From RGIG464 sp045599585 (GTDB lineage: Bacteria; Myxococcota_A; Bradymonadia; UBA4248), in the NCBI GenBank assembly GCA_045599585.1, contig JAZRWH010000088.1, positions 1 through 64,000 on the forward strand: 64,000 bases of DNA, written 5' to 3'. The notes under the pieces were generated by a model. That model ran no database searches and was not told where the DNA came from. It was given only the letters and a program-made list of their open reading frames with translations. Shown in pieces: positions 16,357-25,632 of the stretch. A program made the translations under genes and the position numbers. How positions within the stretch are numbered: position 1 is the stretch's first letter; every line of letters begins with the position of its first letter.

Positions 16357-18198
16357 TTAGAGGATGACCGTCTGGAGTTTTGTCTCCTGGGTCGTCCATT
16401 CGAACTGGTCGAGCAGGACGAGGGAGTCGCGCTGATGTCCCCAACCGTTTGTTTTACTCGCGTCGCGGTCGCCAGCGTCGAAGATGATGAGATCGAGGGT
16501 AAAGACTTCGCCTGGAACGATTGGGGCGGCCGTTTCGAGCCAGCGCGTTGCGCCAGCGCCCGTTGTATCAAAGTAGGCTTTGACGTTGGCTGAGCCGTCG
16601 GAGCATGTGCTGCTGTTGATGGTTTGGCTGCAGTTCGTGTTGTTTTTGCAGGCAGAGAGGTCGCACTCTGTGAAGAAGGCGTTGTTTACCGAAACGGGAT
16701 TGCCTGCCGTGTCGAACGAAATGTTGTGGTCAGCGGGGATGTCGGGGTGCTGTGAGGAGAGGAGTGCGAGGAAGAAGTCGTTGTAATCGCTGCAGACGTA
16801 GTTGGGGAATTCTTTGGAGAAGAATTTGAAGCGGAATTTGAAGCCTGCGGCGTTGGCGGGGGCGTGGAATTTGAGGCGGAGCATCATGGAGTCGTTGGCT
16901 TTGGTACCGCCGCCGTTTGAGCAGAGGGAGCTTTTGGGGAGTTTACCGCCATGCGCATTCAGGTAGACGCTGGGTACAGATACTTCGGAACCCATGCAGT
17001 CTTTTGCGCCGGTGTTTTCGGAGCCCGTAGCTTTACCCGACGAGAGAATGGCCATGGTGTTGCCAGAGAGGGGGGCAATGGAAGGCGTGTTTCCGAGTTT
17101 GTTGACGACAGAGACTTGCTGCGAAGGGGAGATATTCGTCGCACTGCCACAAATGGACGTATTGCAGGATTTTTCGAGTGGTGAGCCATCCGCGTGGAGA
17201 AGTTGAGCACTGATGAGTCCGGAAGCGCCCGTTTCGGAAGCGCCCGTCACGCAGATATCCATTGCCTGAGCGAGTTTAAGCGCGTCAGCGTCTGTAAGCT
17301 GGACGTTTGCGTTGGGGATGTAGGCTGCTGTAGAGCATGAAGTCGCGGAGATGACATTATCAATTTTGCCATCACAGTCGTCATCGATACCATTTCCGGC
17401 GACTTCGATTGCGCCTGGATTTACTTTGGCTGGATCGTTAACGGCACAGGTGAGTGGGCTATCGCAGCAGTCTCCTTGTCCGACAGTCCAACCGTCACCG
17501 TCGATATCGTCGTCGGCGCCTTCATCGATTTGGCCGTCGCAATCATCGTCTAGACCGTTGCCAGGCGTTTCGATCCAAGCAGGCGTGACTTCGCCCTCGC
17601 AATCGAAGCTGAAATAGCCGTCGCTTTCGCAAACCTGTATGCCAGCTTTACAAATGCCTACGCCTAGTGTCGTGCTGACAGACGAGTAGCAGGCGCGCGT
17701 TTCGCCGGGGACGCATTCGCATTCATTTGCGCGCGTCTCACAACCGTTGAGGAGATTACCATCGCAATCTGCGTAATTTGTATTGCAGATGCATTGGCTA
17801 TTGGAACACAGCATATTTGTGCCACACGGATTGTCGCATTCGCCGCAGTTATCGCTGTTGTTGCGTGTATCGATGCATTTGCCTCCACAGATCTTAGCGC
17901 CGGGGCCGTCACAGGAGGCTACACAAACACCATTTTTGCAGTACGAACTGGATTTGCAGGCATTACCTGCTTTGCCGCAGTTTTTGATATCCGACCTGAA
18001 GTCGACGCAGATTCCATTAGCACAACCGTTGGGACATGTGATCAGTGTGCAAGGATCGACGCTCGGCGTGTCGTCTTCAATTCCTGTTTGCCCGCCAGAT
18101 GTGCCGTTGTTATCTGTGGGCTCATTGTTGTCATTGCCATCAGAACAACCAGCAGTTAGAATGACTGTCAGCAATATTGCCATCCATGATTTACGCAT
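16357..18198 (-). CDS. Cys-rich surface lipoprotein with MopE-like and choice-of-anchor L regions
   Basis: This is a 613-residue protein. The start is ATG 18196-18198 (MRKSWMAILL), preceded by GGAGA; the longer frame from 18228 is not needed. Signal peptide with lipobox LTAGC. Residues about 40-170 are Cys-rich EGF-like repeats (CPNGCANGICVDF, CGGKCIDTRNNSDNCGECDN). The next part carries two MopE-type Asp-rich metal-binding motifs (GNGLDDDCDGQIDEG, GNGIDDDCDGKID) with a DGDGWTVGQGDCCD loop between them. The C-terminal half matches the choice-of-anchor L pattern (MLRLKFHAPANAAGFKFRFK, FFSKEFPNYVCSDYNDFFLA). It is probably exposed on the outer membrane, with Ca2+ binding likely at the DxDxD loops. 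Confidence 0.88.
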   Translation of the reverse strand: MRKSWMAILLTVILTAGCSDGNDNNEPTDNNGTSGGQTGIEDDTPSVDPCTLITCPNGCANGICVDFRSDIKNCGKAGNACKSSSYCKNGVCVASCDGPGAKICGGKCIDTRNNSDNCGECDNPCGTNMLCSNSQCICNTNYADCDGNLLNGCETRANECECVPGETRACYSSVSTTLGVGICKAGIQVCESDGYFSFDCEGEVTPAWIETPGNGLDDDCDGQIDEGADDDIDGDGWTVGQGDCCDSPLTCAVNDPAKVNPGAIEVAGNGIDDDCDGKIDNVISATSCSTAAYIPNANVQLTDADALKLAQAMDICVTGASETGASGLISAQLLHADGSPLEKSCNTSICGSATNISPSQQVSVVNKLGNTPSIAPLSGNTMAILSSGKATGSENTGAKDCMGSEVSVPSVYLNAHGGKLPKSSLCSNGGGTKANDSMMLRLKFHAPANAAGFKFRFKFFSKEFPNYVCSDYNDFFLALLSSQHPDIPADHNISFDTAGNPVSVNNAFFTECDLSACKNNTNCSQTINSSTCSDGSANVKAYFDTTGAGATRWLETAAPIVPGEVFTLDLIIFDAGDRDASKTNGWGHQRDSLVLLDQFEWTTQETKLQTVIL

Positions 18199-18327
18199 AA
18201 TTCGTCTCCAACTTTGTATGCTGCGCACCCTTCATTGCGCATTGCCCTCAATCAAAGGGCGGCTAAAATAGCGGTCGCTTTTGTCCTTGTCGAGTGAAAA
18301 CACGGTTGAATTGTAAGGTTCATTACG

Positions 18328-18480
18328 ACTTAAGAGGTTTCCCGCGTGCCTTCAGCAAGCGGGAAGAAAGGGGGGCATCCTCCCTGCACGTCTTGCCATC
18401 CGGCTTCAACGGATGGGATGTTCAAGTTGACGGCTTACTGCCGCGTGAGTCAAGCGCGCGTTCACTTGGTCTCTTTAGGC
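18328..18480 (+). other. Cluster of hairpins in a 500-nt gap, possible structured RNA
   Basis: Successive helices are TTTCCCGC/GCGGGAA (18338-18365), a GGGGG/CCTCCC helix, CCATCCG/CGGATGG and CGGC/GCCG. CTTAAGAG near the start can nearly pair with CTCTTTAG near the end. No reading frame fits. It lies between divergent lipoprotein genes (18199-18701) and does not carry the type A/B core. Confidence 0.3.
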
Positions 18481-18701
18481 CCCGACGGATTCGTAACCAT
18501 GATTTTTCTATTTTTAGGGCTCTATCTTACGTTGGGCGGCATAATCTGGTAAAGATTTGACGGCAGGTTGAGTTGGTTCGTATTTCTTGTCCTGCAGAAG
18601 GACCATACGTCCATGTCTATTAAAGCTTAAGCGTCGATTTGAATGCTTCGACGATTCCATTAGAGATCATACTTGTGCCTATGTGGGCAGAAGGGGGTTA
18701 A

Positions 18702-21700
18702 ATGAAAAGACGAAACTGGTTTTATGCACTGGCTGCCTCTTTGGTGATGATGGCAGGTTGCGGAGATGATTCGGCTAGCAGCGTATCAGACGATGGAGAC
18801 GATACCCCCGGAGCGTTTTGTGGTAATGGCAAAGTAGAATCAGGTGAACAATGTGACGACGGTAATGTGCGAGATGGCGACGGTTGTTCGGCCTTATGTC
18901 GCACCGAAAAGGGATACACGTGTCCAGCTGAAGGTGGCGGCTGCGATAAAGATGTCGAGCCCAATCCGCCTGTTTCACAGAATCTTTGTGGCAACGCTGT
19001 ACTCGATGACGATGAACAATGTGACGACAGTAACACAGTATCGGGCGATGGTTGCTCAGATAAGTGTCAGATTGAGACTGGTTATGACTGCCCAACGGTT
19101 GGAAGCGCGTGCATCCTTCTGCCTGTTTGTGGCAACGGCCAAGTAGAATCAGGTGAACAATGTGACGACAGTAACACAGTATCGGGCGATGGTTGCTCTG
19201 ACAATTGTCAGATCGAAGCGGGTTACAAATGTCCCATTGCAGGTAGTCTCTGTGCCCCCAAATCTTGTGGTGACGGTGAGGTACAGGAAGACATGGGCGA
19301 AGCCTGTGACGATGGCTACGATAATATGCCGTACGCACCTTTTAACGGAATGTGTGGCACGAACTGTCAGCCGGCGCACTACTGCGGCGATGGATTGCTC
19401 GACGAAATTGATCGGCAAAATGGCGAAGAATGCGATTCTGGCGATGAAAATACGACCATGCTTTATCATGGGTGTACTTTCGACTGTAAGATTATCAACT
19501 TCTGCGGCGATGGCATGGTTTCGCATGATGAGAGCTGTGATGACGGCAACACGGAATCGGGCGATGGCTGCTCAGATCAATGTACTTACGAACCCGGATT
19601 TTCATGTCAGTCGGTGAACGGCAAAACAGAGTGCAGACCGCTTCCTTGTGGCAATGGCAAGCTGGATGTGAACGAAAGTTGTGACGACGGCAATCGAACG
19701 TCTGGCGACGGTTGTTCTGCAGCTTGTTTGATCGAAGCTGGATACCGCTGTACGCAAGATGCTTCGGGCGTTTCGGTATGTCTCTCAATGATCGGAAATG
19801 GCGTCTTGGATGAGGATGTGGGGGAAGCTTGCGACGACGGTAACGTCAACGATGGTGACGGTTGCTCATCCAAAGGGGCTGTCGAGCCGGGGTGGATCTG
19901 TCCTGAGGCTGGCAAACCCTGTAAAGCACGTGCATGCGGCGATGGTATCGTCGCGCTTGGCGAACAGTGTGACGATGGTAATACAGAATCAGGCGATGGC
20001 TGCTCCTATCGCTGTCGTATCGAAAACGGATTTACTTGCGACAAAGCTGGTGAGCCCTGCACGAAGGGGTTTTGCGGTGACGGTTTGATTCAACACGGTG
20101 AAGCTTGCGATGATGGAAACACCAACGATGGTGACGGCTGCTCTTCGACTTGTGTGATCGAACCTAAATTTGAGTGCAAAACGGATGGTGGAAGTTGTCA
20201 ACCCGTCGTTTGCGGCGATGGTTCGATTGCTCCGACTGCCGGTTATACGTCCCACGAAACGTGTGACCTCGGAGAAGGGCTCAACGACGGCAACCATGGC
20301 TGCGAAGAAGACTGCTCTATCTCTAAAGGTTGGCATTGCGATGTGAGCGGCCAAAACTGCGTTCAAGGTAGATGTGGCGATGGTATTCTCGATGTCGGTG
20401 AAACTTGCGATGACGGTAACAATCTCCCCGCTGATGGATGCTCGCCCACCTGTACTTCAGAATCTGGAATCGAATGCGAAAATGGCGTGTGCAAGCCTAT
20501 TTGCGGCGATGGCATCACGATGTGGAAACTTGATTCCTCCATTGCAGAAGAATGTGACGACGGCAACCTCGTTTCGGGCGATGGTTGCTCTGCGGAATGC
20601 AAATTTGAAGAAGGGTTTGCGTGCACTGCTTTCGATACGGCTGAACCGCCCGCTTTCATTCAGCTCCCCGTTACCTATCGCGATTTCCGCAGCGATGGTC
20701 TCGAAAGTGTTGCCAATGTCGATTCGCTTGCGGATGAAGAGGCAGACGGATTTATTACGTCAAAATTGATGGCAAAATATCCTGCTGCTGGCTGGACGTC
20801 AGCAAACTTGGGGCGTCCTCTCCCCGATTTTAATGCGCAGGGCGGTTGCCAGCGCGCTGGCTATACGCTCAAAGAACTCGATGCCGACGGCAAACCCGTG
20901 CTCAATCCCAATCCTTCGGTCTATCAAGTCAGTTCGGCCAACGGCAAATACTGCTTCCATAGCCCGACAGAGTACGCGATGTGGTATCGCAATACGCCCG
21001 GTATTAACCGCGAAGTAGAAGGTAAACTTTATCTTTGGCTCACAGATAAAGCTAAGAGCGTTTACTATTTCTCGAGCAATTCCCCCAATACGAATGGTGC
21101 GCCCAATGCCTGCGTCGATGGTGAACCCATGGAGACCGGTTACTTTTTGCCGCTTTCGTCGGCGGGCTATGGCGTTACGCCTGGTTATACGTCGCGTCAT
21201 GCCAATTACAGCTTCACTTCCGAAGTGCGCACCTACTTCCAGTACAAAGGCGGTGAAAACCTCACGTTCAGCGGTGACGATGACTTGTGGGTCTTCTTAA
21301 ACGGCAAACTCTTCGTCGATCTCGGTGGACTTCACGGTTCAGCAACAGGTTCTAAAACCCTTAAGGCTCTTCCTTATAATACGGTGGATGCCAATGGTAA
21401 TCCTACGACGATCAATTACGATCCCGACTATGACGTCTATGAAGGCGGCATTTATGAGATCAGTTTGTTCCATGCCGAACGTAACGCGACAGGCTCCAAC
21501 TTCAGCTTGACGCTTACGGGCTTCGTTAATACCGGTAAAGCTTCGTGCGATGCTCAGTGTGGCGATGGCAAGATTCGTGGCGGCGAAGAGTGTGACTACG
21601 TTGGTATTCAAAACGATGTCGAACTTCAGCATGAAAAAGGCTGTTCGGCAACGTGCAAACTCCAAGCATATTGCGGCAATGGCAAAATTGAGCAAGGTGA

Positions 21701-22295
21701 ACAGTGTGATGGTGGGGCTGCCGGAGTTGAGTGGTGCGATAAAACGACCTGTCACTTGATTCCTGATACTTGCGGTAACGGCAAGCTCGATGCGCATGAA
21801 CAGTGCGATTACATGATCACCGATCCTTCTGCTCCCGACTATCATGCTGGCTGTCTCGATACCTGCCGCATTTCGGGTTGCGGCGACGGTATTCTCGATC
21901 GTGCGGCTGGCGAAGAATGTGATGATGGCAATACTTCCAACGAAGATATGTGTACGACAGCGTGCAAAGTTCCGACGTGCGGTGACAGTATCGTTTCTGC
22001 CTTCCTCGGCGAAGTGTGTGACGACGGTATAAACGATGGCGCTTACGGTCACTGTGGTCTTGGTTGCTCTTATCAACCGCCTTATTGTGGTGATGGCATC
22101 GTCGCAGCTGCCTATGAAGCTTGTGATGATGGCAAAAACGATGGCTCATACAATGGTTGTATGCCTGGTTGTCAGCAGCGCGGCCCGTTCTGCGGCGATG
22201 GTATTGTTCAAATGGACAGCGGCGAAGAGTGTGATCCCGCCGATCCCACCTCGACGGTACCTTGCTCATCCTCTTGCGTGATCGCCATTCTCTAA
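18702..22295 (+). CDS. DUF4215 / myxobacterial Cys-rich repeat lipoprotein with fibro-slime domain
   Basis: This is an 1197-residue protein. Start ATG 18702 has AGAAGGGGG upstream. Signal peptide with lipobox MMAGC. Most of the protein is an array of roughly 40-residue repeats of the form CGNG-x-GEQCDDGN-x-GDGCS-x-C-x-E-x-G-x-C. About ten are well conserved and several more are degenerate. Residues about 646-942 form a fibro-slime (PA14-like) domain with YRDF near its start, FSGDDDLWVFLNGKLFVDLG and GGIYEISLFHAERNATGSNF. Degenerate repeats resume after it. Fibro-slime and this repeat family occur in myxobacterial and fibrobacter surface proteins. Adhesion or matrix attachment is likely but inferred. 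Confidence 0.93.
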   Translation: MKRRNWFYALAASLVMMAGCGDDSASSVSDDGDDTPGAFCGNGKVESGEQCDDGNVRDGDGCSALCRTEKGYTCPAEGGGCDKDVEPNPPVSQNLCGNAVLDDDEQCDDSNTVSGDGCSDKCQIETGYDCPTVGSACILLPVCGNGQVESGEQCDDSNTVSGDGCSDNCQIEAGYKCPIAGSLCAPKSCGDGEVQEDMGEACDDGYDNMPYAPFNGMCGTNCQPAHYCGDGLLDEIDRQNGEECDSGDENTTMLYHGCTFDCKIINFCGDGMVSHDESCDDGNTESGDGCSDQCTYEPGFSCQSVNGKTECRPLPCGNGKLDVNESCDDGNRTSGDGCSAACLIEAGYRCTQDASGVSVCLSMIGNGVLDEDVGEACDDGNVNDGDGCSSKGAVEPGWICPEAGKPCKARACGDGIVALGEQCDDGNTESGDGCSYRCRIENGFTCDKAGEPCTKGFCGDGLIQHGEACDDGNTNDGDGCSSTCVIEPKFECKTDGGSCQPVVCGDGSIAPTAGYTSHETCDLGEGLNDGNHGCEEDCSISKGWHCDVSGQNCVQGRCGDGILDVGETCDDGNNLPADGCSPTCTSESGIECENGVCKPICGDGITMWKLDSSIAEECDDGNLVSGDGCSAECKFEEGFACTAFDTAEPPAFIQLPVTYRDFRSDGLESVANVDSLADEEADGFITSKLMAKYPAAGWTSANLGRPLPDFNAQGGCQRAGYTLKELDADGKPVLNPNPSVYQVSSANGKYCFHSPTEYAMWYRNTPGINREVEGKLYLWLTDKAKSVYYFSSNSPNTNGAPNACVDGEPMETGYFLPLSSAGYGVTPGYTSRHANYSFTSEVRTYFQYKGGENLTFSGDDDLWVFLNGKLFVDLGGLHGSATGSKTLKALPYNTVDANGNPTTINYDPDYDVYEGGIYEISLFHAERNATGSNFSLTLTGFVNTGKASCDAQCGDGKIRGGEECDYVGIQNDVELQHEKGCSATCKLQAYCGNGKIEQGEQCDGGAAGVEWCDKTTCHLIPDTCGNGKLDAHEQCDYMITDPSAPDYHAGCLDTCRISGCGDGILDRAAGEECDDGNTSNEDMCTTACKVPTCGDSIVSAFLGEVCDDGINDGAYGHCGLGCSYQPPYCGDGIVAAAYEACDDGKNDGSYNGCMPGCQQRGPFCGDGIVQMDSGEECDPADPTSTVPCSSSCVIAIL

Positions 22296-22310
22296 CTTTT
22301 CTATCTCTAG

Positions 22311-22387
22311 GCGAGCTATTCGCTTTCGCGAATACGCTCGCTCGCTCGGCCGGCTATTCGCTTTCGCAAATACGCCGGCCTTTTTTT
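22311..22387. repeat. Type A doublet acting as terminator
   Basis: At 22311-22341, GCGAGC, TATTCGC, TTTC, GCGAATA, bulged C, GCTCGC. At 22348-22380, GGCCGGC, TATT, loop, AATA, bulged C, GCCGGCC, followed by T7. The second hairpin has the form of an intrinsic terminator for the fibro-slime lipoprotein gene. Confidence 0.85.
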
Positions 22388-22458
22388 GTGGGCCGCGAAT
22401 ACGTTTTTTATCAATATTGATCGCGTATTTATTCGTGAAACAGCAAAGAATTGGTTGG

Positions 22459-24396
22459 TTACTTACAGTCACACTGATCTAGAGTGACGTTACCTTCTAT
22501 TTCGCCAATTAGATTTTCTGTTGTGGATTTACCATTGCTGCACAGGTTGTCAGTAAAGCTAGAATCAGAGATCTGCGCTTTTTCATTATCTGTTCCAGTA
22601 TATTTGCCGACGAGTCCTCCTTTCGCATCCCCGCCGCTGAGCATAGAAATCGATGTATCATCCGTCGGATATTGAAAGATTACCTTAGCCTTTTGAATCA
22701 AGGTGTCTTTGGCCGTACCTGCAATGCCACCAACGTAACTTTGATCTTTAATATAGTTTGTATATTCTTGTTTTATATTTTTGGGAAGAATGCTTTCAAT
22801 TGTCCCAAAAGATCCATTACTAGGATTAAATAGTGTTTTTACTGTGGCTGTAGATATTTTACTATTTTCGATGTCGCCAACGATTCCGCCGACCGATCCA
22901 ACTAGCGCATAAATTGATTTTTTAGGTGTAGTTGAACAATCATGATTATTCGAACAAATACAACTTGAATGTGGAGTAATACAGGTGATGGTATGTGGTT
23001 GATTGTCGTAAGCCACATTTTCTAAATGCGTATTATGGGCCGTCCCGATCAATCCCCCGCAATGCATAGGGACAACTTTAGAAGCTCCACAAGATGAATC
23101 ACAGTTCTCTGGAATAACGGCATCACAATAAACATACATATTGGCTGTTGAATTTGTAATTAGAGGTTCGCCAGACGCATCGCCTTCTGCGATGCCGATC
23201 ATACCTCCCACCGAAAGATATGAAGTGTTTAGGTATTGAATATAACGTCTTGCTTGAACAGACCCTTGTACTGTACAATGATCGATGACCGTGTTACCTA
23301 CAACTGCACCTGCAATGGATCCGATAGGAATGGGCGTATTAGAGGCCTCTATAGTTAAGCTTATATCTATATTTAAATCTTTAACTGTAGCGCCGATGAG
23401 TTTACTAAATAATCCACATCCCGATTCTGTCGCTTGATTACAGTGTACAGTACCCATTGTTATGGTTTTGTTATTTCCATAAAATTTACCGGTAAAGCCA
23501 GGCATTTTATTTTCTAATGAACCGTCGCTCCATCCAATGCCCATCCAAGACAACTGATTAGTTTGGAGTAGTGGATAAAGAAAAAACCGAATATTGTTCA
23601 TCAGAATATAGGCATTGTCTTTGTTTGTTTCGGTGTTCCAACGTGGATCTGATGATTGAAAACCGGCATTAGATATCTCAAATTCATAAAAGTCTTGAGC
23701 ATCTCCAATGCAAGCTGCTTTGATCAACGTACCATTGTCATTAATCGTTAGAAAGCCATCAGGGCAAATGCACATGCCACTATTTTTTCTTGATTCATCG
23801 CAAGATTTTTCTTTTGGGCCTGTACATTTTACATTGGCGGTTTTCTCTACACAATCGTAATAGTTGCGTTTGATTTCTGAGTCTTCTGTTTGTATTGTTT
23901 CTTCGATTTGTATAATATTTTGTATGCACGTGTATTTTTTATAATCTTCGGCTTGTGGCTCAAGTATGATCTGATCATAATTTTCGTCACGGTTGCATTG
24001 AAATACGCATTCTCCGTCGTCGCTGCAATAAGAAGTATTGCCCAGGTTATCGTCAGTACAACGCTTGATTTGGGATGGATTATCGGGTGCATTGTATTTG
24101 GGGCCACAGTTCAAGGCAGAATTTTTTACGCAGCTTCCGTCTTCGATCATGTGATAACCATTTTCGCAAATACAATGGCCATCGACTGGGGTGGTGTCAT
24201 AGTGGTCTTGCGTATTACACACACATGCCATCTTGTATTTCTGCATGATCCATACAAACGGTTTGACATTCGCCATTAACACATCGTCCGTTAGAAACGG
24301 ATTTGTGGCAGTTGGTTCCAAGACTACCGCATTTTTCGTCTGTGTCTGCTTCACAGACGCCATCTTCATTGAGGTGAAGGAACTTTTGCCCCTCAT
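22459..24396 (-). pseudogene. GLUG-repeat surface protein, C-terminal part of a frameshifted gene
   Basis: The frame is 645 residues long, but only from about residue 58 onward does it look like real protein. The upstream 57 residues are a shadow of the neighbouring frame. The credible part starts with EGF-like Cys units (CICENGYHMIEDGSC, CSDDGECVFQC, CICPDGF). It continues into GLUG-type repeats (IGSIAGAVVGNTVIDHCTVQ, YLSVGGMIGIAEG, VGGIVGDIENSKI, YVGGIAGTAKDTLI, KGGLVGKYTG), a beta-helix/adhesin-associated motif. The missing start and signal peptide are in the frame of the ORF at 24215-24526. The join lies at a short TG repeat near 24224-24234. One extra TG unit would give a single lipoprotein of about 689 residues. 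Confidence 0.8.
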
Positions 24397-24526
24397 CGTT
24401 TAATATTTCTTCACACTCAAGATAGCTATCCACGGAACATGAGGTTAAAATATAAGCCATGCATACCGTTACGAGCGCGGCAGAATGCTTTTTGATGTAT
24501 TTGTGGGTGTTGTGGTACACGTTCAT
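24215..24526 (-). pseudogene. N-terminal part of the frameshifted GLUG lipoprotein
   Basis: This is a 103-residue ORF with an N-terminal hydrophobic segment and lipobox (AALVTVCMAYILTSCSVD), then Cys-rich EGF-like sequence (CEADTDEKCGSLGTNCHKS, NGRCVNGECQTVC) ending DGMCV and a stop. The same bases read in the other frame continue as CVCNTQDHYD, which completes the Cys pattern. Start ATG 24524-24526. Either this is a true inactivating or phase-varying frameshift, or a sequencing error at the dinucleotide run. Confidence 0.75.
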
Positions 24527-24718
24527 GAGGTTTCCTTAGTTATAGATTGAGGATCTGCTAACGAATAAGAAAGATGTTCAAGCGTGGCGCTTAAAATACT
24601 GTTTGGCAGACAAGTGCGTACGAAGCGGATTGCGTTCGTGCAGAAAGATATATAGAGCAATGATGTTTGCTTGTCGAATGCGTTTTGTTGAGGTTTGGAG
24701 AGAAGGCGGCCGCAGGCA

Positions 24719-24776
24719 GAGGGGGTAGCGGCGTATCTTCGAAGAAGATAGCCGCTCAGGGGGAGGCTTCCCCCTT
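24719..24776 (+). repeat. Type B palindromic repeat (compact)
   Basis: GAGGGGGTAGCGGC, bulged G, TATCTTC, loop GAA, GAAGATA, GCCGCT, terminal hairpin AGGGGGAGGCTTCCCCCT. Compared with the copy at 16282 the stem TATCTCC/GGAGATA has become TATCTTC/GAAGATA, a paired change. The rest of the 460-nt gap 24527-24987 shows no gene. Confidence 0.9.
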
Positions 24777-24987
24777 CATAAAAAACTGCGATGATGTGTT
24801 TGTGCAAACGTCTTGGGATGCGTTGATTGGTGCGACACGTAAAATGATATTTCAATCTGTAATTTTATTCGATATTTAACTATAATCTTTTGTAGATAAT
24901 ACCTGCGCAATTATGTGCAGCATGCGTCACAGCTTTTCATCAGCTGCACAACATTGGGACACATCAACCACCATAGAGGAATTTGCA

Positions 24988-25527
24988 ATGCCCTCTCTTT
25001 CCGATCTTTCAGACACAGCAGCTTTGGCCGAAGCCAAACGTCTATCACTCGTCATTATGGCACGCCGGGACAAACTCGACACGTGGATCGGTGTACCTTC
25101 TTCATCACCAGCGCCTAAACCTGACGAAAATTCAGGGTTTACGATAGGCATGCTCGCTATGTTTCGCTATGCACGCGGGGAGGATGTACCTGACGCAATC
25201 GTGCGTGTATTCATCGACGATTTGCTCGAATTATTATTCTGTGGCTTGGCGAGTCCGAGCATGGCTTTACCAAGTTTTAGGCGCATGGAAGACCGCCCTT
25301 GGGCGCATGCTTGGCGAGCAGCCGAACTCCGTCTTATCCGCTCCGCACACGAAGACACCGATACAGGTACGCTTGCGCATCTTCTCAAAATACCATCAAA
25401 TACACTCGCCAAGTATCTTATACAAAATGGTTGCGAACCTGATTGCGTTCCTGCTGCTAAGCTTGATGAAGTTTGTGAATTTTTTAAAAATCTTTCTGAA
25501 CTTCCGCAGCAGCATATCATTAAATAA
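24988..25527 (+). CDS. Hypothetical protein, unknown function
   Basis: This is a 179-residue soluble protein. The start is ATG 24988 (MPSLSDLSDTAALAEAKRL), preceded by AGAGGA; the frame is open from 24913 but without a ribosome site there. The composition is mostly helical. The last 50 residues (TGTLAHLLKIPSNTLAKYLI, then QNGCEPDCVPAAKLDEVCEF) look like a small helix-turn-helix, so DNA binding is possible. I recognise no family. About 100 nt separate it from nth. Confidence 0.7.
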   Translation: MPSLSDLSDTAALAEAKRLSLVIMARRDKLDTWIGVPSSSPAPKPDENSGFTIGMLAMFRYARGEDVPDAIVRVFIDDLLELLFCGLASPSMALPSFRRMEDRPWAHAWRAAELRLIRSAHEDTDTGTLAHLLKIPSNTLAKYLIQNGCEPDCVPAAKLDEVCEFFKNLSELPQQHIIK

Positions 25528-25632
25528 ACAAAGTTTGAAAGTTATCATTATTGACTGTATTATAATGTGACTCAAATGAACGATTGTTATTATAAATTAG
25601 GTAATGCCTAGTTTGTAGAATTTGTAATAATA

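Noticed and set aside
18835..20640. Regular repeated DNA that could be taken for a CRISPR array
   Set aside because: The period of about 120 nt follows a Cys-rich protein repeat in frame; there are no unique spacers of constant size and no cas genes.
24396..24396. ATG 24396 as a true start of the GLUG protein
   Set aside because: The first 57 residues from this ATG lack a signal peptide and overlap the better lipoprotein frame; the Cys pattern shows the join is a frameshift.
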